A model generated the notes under the pieces. The model was not told the DNA's origin. It searched no databases and was given only the letters and a program-made list of their open reading frames with translations. DNA of 10,074 bases from Chloroflexi bacterium RBG_16_64_43 (GTDB lineage: Bacteria; Chloroflexota; Anaerolineae; Anaerolineales; RBG-16-64-43): contig MGOA01000108.1 in the NCBI GenBank assembly GCA_001796965.1, positions 1 through 10,074 on the forward strand, read 5' to 3'. The stretch's first letter is position 1. Each line of letters starts with the position of its first letter. A program made the position numbers and the translations under genes. Of the stretch, positions 5,789 through 10,074 are shown one piece after another.

Positions 5789-6742
5789 ATGAGCCTGCGA
5801 ACCTTCCTTCGGCGAATCCTAGGCAGCCTGGCCACCATCGGCCTGGTCACCACGTTGGTGTTTTTTGCCATTCGCCTGAGCCATATCGATCCGCTGGCGG
5901 CGCTTCTCGGGCAAGGGCTGGCCAGCCAGGCCCAGGCGGCCGAGATGCGCGCCGCGCTCGGCCTCGATCGCCCACTGCTACAGCAATATGCGCTCTTCCT
6001 GAGCGGCCTGGTGCGTGGCGACCTGGGCCGCTCGCTCTTCGACGGCCAGCCTGTCGCGCGCGCGATCGCCCAGAGCATGCGCTTCACGGCCCCCCTGGCG
6101 CTCTCGGCCTGGCTGCTGGCCATCGCCCTCGGCCTCACGCTCGGCAGCCTGGCCTCGCGTGCCAGCGCCTGGGAAGCCGGGCGCCCCGTCCGATGGCTCG
6201 CGCGCCTGACTGGCGCCCTGCTGGTCTTGGGTACGTCGACGCCCGTGGCCTGGTCTGGCTTGCTCATCCTGTGGGCCGCGGTGCCGCTGCTCACCGGGCT
6301 GCACCCCGGACCGGTGCGCGATGTGGCCCAACTTGCGCTGCCGGTGTTGACCCTGGGCATTGCCTCGGGTTGCAGCCTCGGGCGGGTAGCGGAAGCCGGC
6401 CTGGCGCGTGCCCGCCGCGAGCCGTTCTTCATCGCCGCCCGCGCGCGGGGCGTTGGCCCGCTGTGGCGGCTGGAATGGTCCGCGCTGCGCACCACGCTCG
6501 CCCCGGTTATCTCGATGGCGGGAGTCGAGGCCGCATTCCTTCTTGGCGGGACGATGGTCACCGAGACACTTTTCGCCCGTCCGGGTGTCGGCCGGCTGCT
6601 TGTCGAATCGATTCTGCGCGGCGATTTCCCTCTGGTGCAGGCCATCGTCGCACTCATGGCGGCAGGGTATGCGCTGTTCAACCTGCTGGCAGATGTTCTG
6701 GCCAGCAGCCTCGACCCGCGGCTGCGCGAGGAAGCCGAGTGA
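5789..6742 (+). CDS. DppB-like ABC transporter permease
   Basis: First membrane subunit of the importer, 317 residues. The N-terminus has the usual basic start and first membrane helix (about residues 9-30). GLDRPLLQQY (58-67) and GDLGRSL (77-83) are hallmarks of DppB/OppB proteins. Further hydrophobic helices lie near 100-120, 142-170, 181-200, 236-256 and 283-306. The EAA loop that docks on the ATPase is EPFFIAARARGVG (211-223), followed by the ETLFARPGVGRLLVESI segment (259-275) and the LDPRLR ending. The start has no Shine-Dalgarno at normal distance; the only one, GAGGAGG at 5741-5747, is about 40 bases away, and no in-frame start lies nearer to it. The gene is 97 bases downstream of the binding-protein gene and overlaps the next permease by four bases. 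Confidence 0.93.
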   Translation: MSLRTFLRRILGSLATIGLVTTLVFFAIRLSHIDPLAALLGQGLASQAQAAEMRAALGLDRPLLQQYALFLSGLVRGDLGRSLFDGQPVARAIAQSMRFTAPLALSAWLLAIALGLTLGSLASRASAWEAGRPVRWLARLTGALLVLGTSTPVAWSGLLILWAAVPLLTGLHPGPVRDVAQLALPVLTLGIASGCSLGRVAEAGLARARREPFFIAARARGVGPLWRLEWSALRTTLAPVISMAGVEAAFLLGGTMVTETLFARPGVGRLLVESILRGDFPLVQAIVALMAAGYALFNLLADVLASSLDPRLREEAE

Positions 6743-7563
6743 CCTCACGACCCTCGCCGCCACGTCTCGCCTCGCTCATGACCCAGGACCCGCGCGTGCG
6801 CCGCACGCCGTGGATCGCCCTGGCCTGGCTGGCTATCGTTCTTCTGGGAGGTATGTTGAGCGCGGGCGCCGCGCTCAACGTACCGTTCGAATCGCTCGCG
6901 CCACCCAGCCCGATCCATCCCCTGGGCACCGACCTGCTCGGGCGCGACGTGGGGTTGCGCCTCTTGGCCGGTGGATTGCGCACGCTGCGCATGGCCGCCG
7001 CGGCCACGCTCATTGCGGCGACCCTGGGTTCGATATGGGGGTTGGTGGCCGGGCACGCGGGCGGATGGTTGGAGTGGCTCCTGGTTCACGCCAACGATGT
7101 GTTGCTCTCGGTGCCGGGCCTGGTGCTGGCTTTGGTCGTGATCGCCGCACTGGGGCAGCACGAGGCCACCATCATCCTGGCGGTCGGGCTGGGCGGCGTG
7201 GGGAGCTATGCCCGATTGGCGCGCTCGGCCGCCGCCGAGACATCCCACCGCCCCTTCGTTATGGCTGCGCGCGCGCTTGGCGCAGGCGAGGTGCGCCTGC
7301 TCCAACACCACGTCTTTCCAAACACACTCGAGGCACTTTCAGCTTATGCCCTTTTGCATTTCGGTTGGGCTCTGGTAAACTCGGCCTCACTGACATTCCT
7401 GGGATTGGGAGGCGCGCCTTCCATCCCCGACTGGGGCCAGATGCTCAACGAGAGCCGGCTCGTGTTTCTCAGCGCGCCCTGGCTCGCAGCAGCCCCCGGC
7501 ACGGCTCTGGCCCTCACCGTCCTGGCAGTCCAACGTCTGGGAGAGTGGGTCGGCAAGCCCTGA
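6739..7563 (+). CDS. DppC-like ABC transporter permease
   Basis: Second membrane subunit of the importer, 274 residues. HPLGTDLLGRDV (60-71), the EAA loop RPFVMAARALGAG (171-183), HVFPNTLEAL (191-200), and SLTFLGLG followed by DWGQML (217-236) are all typical of DppC/OppC. Membrane helices are near 25-45, 85-105, 117-138, 142-158, 201-222 and 250-266. I take the GTG at 6739: it overlaps the upstream stop as GTGA, and GAGGA (6728-6732) lies six bases before it, which implies coupled translation. The ATG at 6778 is an alternative. No ATPase gene follows; the next gene is a phosphate permease. Confidence 0.93.
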   Translation: MTSRPSPPRLASLMTQDPRVRRTPWIALAWLAIVLLGGMLSAGAALNVPFESLAPPSPIHPLGTDLLGRDVGLRLLAGGLRTLRMAAAATLIAATLGSIWGLVAGHAGGWLEWLLVHANDVLLSVPGLVLALVVIAALGQHEATIILAVGLGGVGSYARLARSAAAETSHRPFVMAARALGAGEVRLLQHHVFPNTLEALSAYALLHFGWALVNSASLTFLGLGGAPSIPDWGQMLNESRLVFLSAPWLAAAPGTALALTVLAVQRLGEWVGKP

Positions 7564-7632
7564 GGCCGATCGCCGCGGGTGGGGAGTGCCCCGTCACGGT
7601 CTGGCTGGCCCTTTCCGTTCCCGAGGACATTC

Positions 7633-8613
7633 ATGACGATTGCTCTGCTCGTGTTGTTGGCTCTGGCGGTGGCGTTTGATTTCCTGAACGGCTTCCACGA
7701 CAGCAGCAACGTCGTGGCGACGGTCATCACCTCCGGCGCCATGCGCCCGCGGGCGGCTCTATTCACTGCGGCGGCCGCTCATTTCGTCGCGCCGTTCGTC
7801 CTCCCCCTAGCTGTGGCCACTACCCTCGGGGAAGGCATGCTGCACGATCAGGCCATCCAGATCAACGTCGTCATCGCCGGCTTGGCGGCGGCCGTGGTCT
7901 GGAACCTCGTCACCTGGTTTCTGGGCCTGCCCTCCTCCTCCTCGCATGCACTGGTGGGCGGGTTGCTCGGCGCGGCGGTCCTCTCCAGTGGTTTCGCGGT
8001 GGTGCGGCTGCCAGGGCTACTCAAGATCGCCATCGCGCTGCTGGTGGCGCCTCCGCTCGGCATGCTGGCTGGGTGGCTGGTGATGCGCCTGACGCTGTGG
8101 GCTTCGCGCGGCGCCAATCCCTCCATCAATCGCGTCTTCAAGGCGCTGCAGATCGTCACCCTCATCGGCTTGGCCTTTGGCCATGGCTCGAACGATGCGC
8201 AAAAGACGATGGGCGTGATCACCATGGGGCTGGTGGCCGGCGGCCTGATCCCGGCCTTTCACGTGCCCACGTGGGTCATCCTGGTGAGCGCCTCGGCCAT
8301 CGCTTTGGGCACTTCGCTAGGCGGATGGCGGCTGATCAGGACCCTCGGCGGCCGAATCTTCCGCATCCGTCCCATTCACGGATTCACCTCGCAGGTGGCC
8401 GGTGCGGTGGTGATCGTCGGGGCTTCGATCCTGGGCGGTCCAGTCTCCACGACCCAGGTGATGAGTTCGGCCATCATGGGTGTGGGAGCCGCCGAACGCC
8501 TGGGCAAGGTGAATTGGCTCATCCTGCGCGACCTGGCGATGGCCTGGGTCCTCACCATCCCGACGACCGCGTTGTTGGCCGCCGGCGTTTATCTCGCCTT
8601 CTGGGGCCGCTGA
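7633..8613 (+). CDS. PiT-family inorganic phosphate permease
   Basis: Low-affinity phosphate symporter (PHO4/PiT family) of the cytoplasmic membrane, driven by protons or sodium; 326 residues, the size of compact bacterial members. Family signatures are DFLNGFHDSSN (16-26), the first inverted-repeat motif; WNLVTWFLGLPSSSSHALVGGLLGA (90-114); the second-repeat motif GHGSNDAQKTMG (183-194); and GPVSTTQVMSSAIMGVG (269-285), where many members have STTH. Ten or so hydrophobic helices fill the rest. The ATG at 7633 follows GAGGA (7623-7627) by five bases. It lies 69 bases after the DppC-like gene with no clear promoter or terminator between, so read-through from the importer operon is possible. 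The PhoU-like DUF47 gene that often accompanies PiT is not next to it. Confidence 0.95.
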   Translation: MTIALLVLLALAVAFDFLNGFHDSSNVVATVITSGAMRPRAALFTAAAAHFVAPFVLPLAVATTLGEGMLHDQAIQINVVIAGLAAAVVWNLVTWFLGLPSSSSHALVGGLLGAAVLSSGFAVVRLPGLLKIAIALLVAPPLGMLAGWLVMRLTLWASRGANPSINRVFKALQIVTLIGLAFGHGSNDAQKTMGVITMGLVAGGLIPAFHVPTWVILVSASAIALGTSLGGWRLIRTLGGRIFRIRPIHGFTSQVAGAVVIVGASILGGPVSTTQVMSSAIMGVGAAERLGKVNWLILRDLAMAWVLTIPTTALLAAGVYLAFWGR

Positions 8614-8665
8614 GCCGAGGCTGCGCTTCGACCTTCTCCTCGATCTAAACCCCAGCGCGGATAAC

Positions 8666-8697
8666 AGGGAAGGCGGAGGCATGCCTCCGCCTTCCCT
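8666..8697. terminator. 32-bp perfect palindrome, likely bidirectional terminator
   Basis: AGGGAAGGCGGAGGC and its exact complement form 15-bp arms around a central AT. It lies between the convergent 3' ends of the phosphate permease (stop at 8613) and miaA (stop at 8722). The plus side is followed by only a weak T-rich stretch (ACTTCGTT), and the minus side has no U-run, so it may act as an mRNA 3'-end stabiliser as much as an intrinsic terminator. Confidence 0.75.
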
Positions 8698-8721
8698 ACT
8701 TCGTTAAGCGTCGGCCGCCGG

Positions 8722-9690
8722 CTAGTGAGGCATTGCCAGGAACTTCTCGGCGTGAACCGTGGCAGTTTCCAGCGCCTGTGGCCCAGCGGCAAGCCACACC
8801 ACGTCTGGATCGCTCGCTCGAAACCAGTTCGCTTGGTGACGCACCAGGCGGCGCGTCGCACGGCGGATTTCCGTGCGGCATTCCTCCAGGCTGAGCTGCC
8901 CTTGCACATGGCGCGCGATCTCACGATACCCGAGGGCAGAAAAGGCAGGCAGGTCGGGCGAGAAACCGCGCGAGAGCAGCCCGCGCACTTCTTCTACCCA
9001 GCCAGCGGTGAGCATGGTTTCGATGCGGGCATCCGCGCGCGCATACAGTTCCTCGCGCGGCATCCTGAGGCCCAGGCACAGCGTGCGGAAGCCCACCCGC
9101 ATGCGTGTGCGCTGAGCCGAGAAGGGATGCCCAGTGAGGTAGATCACCTCCAGCGCTCGCATCACGCGCCGCACGTTGCGCGGGTCAATCGAGGCGGCGG
9201 CCTGCGGATCGCGCACCTGGAGTTCACGGTAAAGCGCCAAGGCACCCTCACCTTGGGCCCGGGCCGCAAGCTCTGCACGCAATTCCGGGTCGGGCATGGT
9301 GCGCGGAATGATCCAGCCTTCTAGAAGCGCACGCACGTATTGGCCGGTTCCCCCCACCAGCAACGGCACATGGCCGCGGGTGTGGATACCGGCAATCGCC
9401 CGCAGCGCCTCTCCCTTGTACTCGGCCAGGCTCCACGGCTGATCCACTTCGGCTACGTCCACAAGGTGGTGAGGCACGGCCGCGCGTTCTTCGCGGGTCG
9501 GCTTGGCCGTGCCAATGTCCAGGCCGCGGTAGAGCAGGCGCGAGTCGGCGGATACGATTTCGCCGGAGACGCGCGCGGCTAGCCCAAGCGCCAGCGCGCT
9601 CTTGCCGACGGCTGTCGGGCCAACGACGGCGATCAGCGACCGCAGGGGGACGCTTGACTCGTGCGGTTGAGGTGGGCGGGCGTCAGGCAT
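8722..9690 (-). CDS. miaA: tRNA dimethylallyltransferase MiaA
   Basis: MiaA adds a dimethylallyl group from DMAPP to N6 of A37 in tRNAs reading UNN codons. The 322 residues agree with the family (about 300-320). The P-loop is GPTAVGKS (24-31). The substrate-binding segment DSRLLYRGLDIGTAKP (49-64) has the less common RLL in place of the usual MQV. PHHLVDV (73-79), GGTGQYVRALLEG (113-125), SALGYREI and the C-terminal RHQANWFR follow. The chosen ATG at 9690 overlaps the end of the upstream yraN-like gene by eight bases, with no Shine-Dalgarno of its own, so translational coupling is likely; a longer frame from 9732 would run through that gene. The protein has about 17 extra N-terminal residues before the P-loop strand. 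Confidence 0.96.
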   Translation of the reverse strand: MPDARPPQPHESSVPLRSLIAVVGPTAVGKSALALGLAARVSGEIVSADSRLLYRGLDIGTAKPTREERAAVPHHLVDVAEVDQPWSLAEYKGEALRAIAGIHTRGHVPLLVGGTGQYVRALLEGWIIPRTMPDPELRAELAARAQGEGALALYRELQVRDPQAAASIDPRNVRRVMRALEVIYLTGHPFSAQRTRMRVGFRTLCLGLRMPREELYARADARIETMLTAGWVEEVRGLLSRGFSPDLPAFSALGYREIARHVQGQLSLEECRTEIRRATRRLVRHQANWFRASDPDVVWLAAGPQALETATVHAEKFLAMPH

Positions 9691-10072
9691 CGACAGATGG
9701 CGCGGCCGCCGGACGGTCGCCGCGCACTGCATTCTCGATGATCTCCAGGCGGGCTGTCTCGCCGCCTGGCCCGAATTCGATCGCCACTACGTCGATGCGC
9801 CAGTCGGCCTCGAGTTGCTCGCTGGCCGCCAAGTAGTGTTGGGCAGAGGCAATGAGATGCGCCTGCTTGGTGGCGGTGAGAGACTCTTCCGGCGAGCCAA
9901 AGCTGCGGTTGCTGCGCGCCTTGACCTCGGCGAAGACGAGCACGCCGCCCAGGCGGGCAACGATGTCGAGCTCCCCATAGGGCGTGCGCACGTTGCGCGC
10001 GAGGATCTGCGCCCCCCGCTCCACCAGCGCCCGGCACGCCAGCGACTCGCCGCGCTGGCCCAGCCGCCTCGC
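9683..10072 (-). CDS. UPF0102/YraN family nuclease-fold protein, start beyond the window
   Basis: The frame is open to the right edge, giving 129 C-terminal residues. The GTG at 10024 is internal, because upstream codons read RRLGQRGESLACRALVERGAQILARNVR, the conserved N-terminal part of YraN proteins. The restriction-endonuclease-like core follows: YGELDIVAR (32-40) and FAEVKARS (47-54), the Glu-Asp-EVK pattern of metal-binding nucleases. The family is widespread but its cellular role is not settled; links to DNA recombination or processing have been proposed. The end overlaps miaA, so the two probably form a leftward operon. Probably only a few N-terminal residues are missing. The tail after IIENAVRGD is low in complexity. 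Confidence 0.9.
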   Translation of the reverse strand, partial: ARRLGQRGESLACRALVERGAQILARNVRTPYGELDIVARLGGVLVFAEVKARSNRSFGSPEESLTATKQAHLIASAQHYLAASEQLEADWRIDVVAIEFGPGGETARLEIIENAVRGDRPAAAPSVDA

Positions 10073-10074
10073 GT

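Noticed and set aside
5185..6681. 498-residue minus-strand frame antisense to the importer genes
   Set aside because: It is an overlap frame of GC-rich coding DNA, with Arg/Ser/Ala-rich composition and no recognisable domain; the plus-strand genes are certain.
9691..9732. Longer MiaA start at 9732
   Set aside because: It would overlap yraN by about 50 bases and add residues not found in the family; the 8-base overlap at 9690 is the usual coupled arrangement.
9683..10024. Complete 113-residue YraN-like protein starting at GTG 10024
   Set aside because: Codons upstream in the same frame encode the conserved RRLGQRGESLA region, so the start lies beyond the right edge.

Overview
This is a GC-rich bacterial chromosomal window with housekeeping and transport genes. 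I see no phage, transposon, CRISPR or rRNA/tRNA signature. The gene content does not fix the phylum. A lipoprotein-type solute-binding protein, a glmS leader that looks like a glmS ribozyme, and the style of MiaA and the dehydrogenase would all suit a Chloroflexota-like organism, but that is a guess. The left end begins with an exact 45-bp tandem duplication inside a gene, so position 1 may be a contig end.

Layout: (1) 528..1 (-), N-terminal part of a zinc-type dehydrogenase-like (MDR) protein, running off the left edge. (2) 1323..667 (-), ribA, GTP cyclohydrolase II, with its own promoter and Shine-Dalgarno. (3) 1368..1670, a spacer without a convincing gene, then a textbook terminator (1703..1671, -) for glmS. 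(4) 3562..1721 (-), glmS. (5) 3563..4110, a divergent intergenic region. On the minus strand it has an extended -10 promoter and a long structured glmS leader whose 5' part matches the glmS self-cleaving riboswitch (cleavage expected between 3943 and 3942). On the plus strand it has an extended -10 promoter for the next operon. (6) 4111..7563 (+), an oligopeptide/nickel-type ABC importer: lipoprotein SBP, DppB-like permease, DppC-like permease; no ATPase gene follows. (7) 7633..8613 (+), a PiT-type phosphate permease. (8) A 32-bp perfect palindrome at 8666..8697 between convergent genes. (9) 10072..8722 (-), a UPF0102/YraN nuclease-fold protein (start beyond the right edge) overlapping miaA by 8 bases.

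How the parts work together: glmS makes glucosamine-6-phosphate (GlcN6P) for cell-envelope sugars, and its leader appears to be the GlcN6P-sensing ribozyme that lowers glmS expression when product is plentiful. The SBP and two permeases form the importer core but must borrow ATPases from elsewhere. miaA modifies A37 of tRNAs reading UNN codons.

The most interesting items are the candidate glmS ribozyme with two extra hairpins in its core, the in-frame 15-residue duplication at the left edge, and the importer lacking ATPases.
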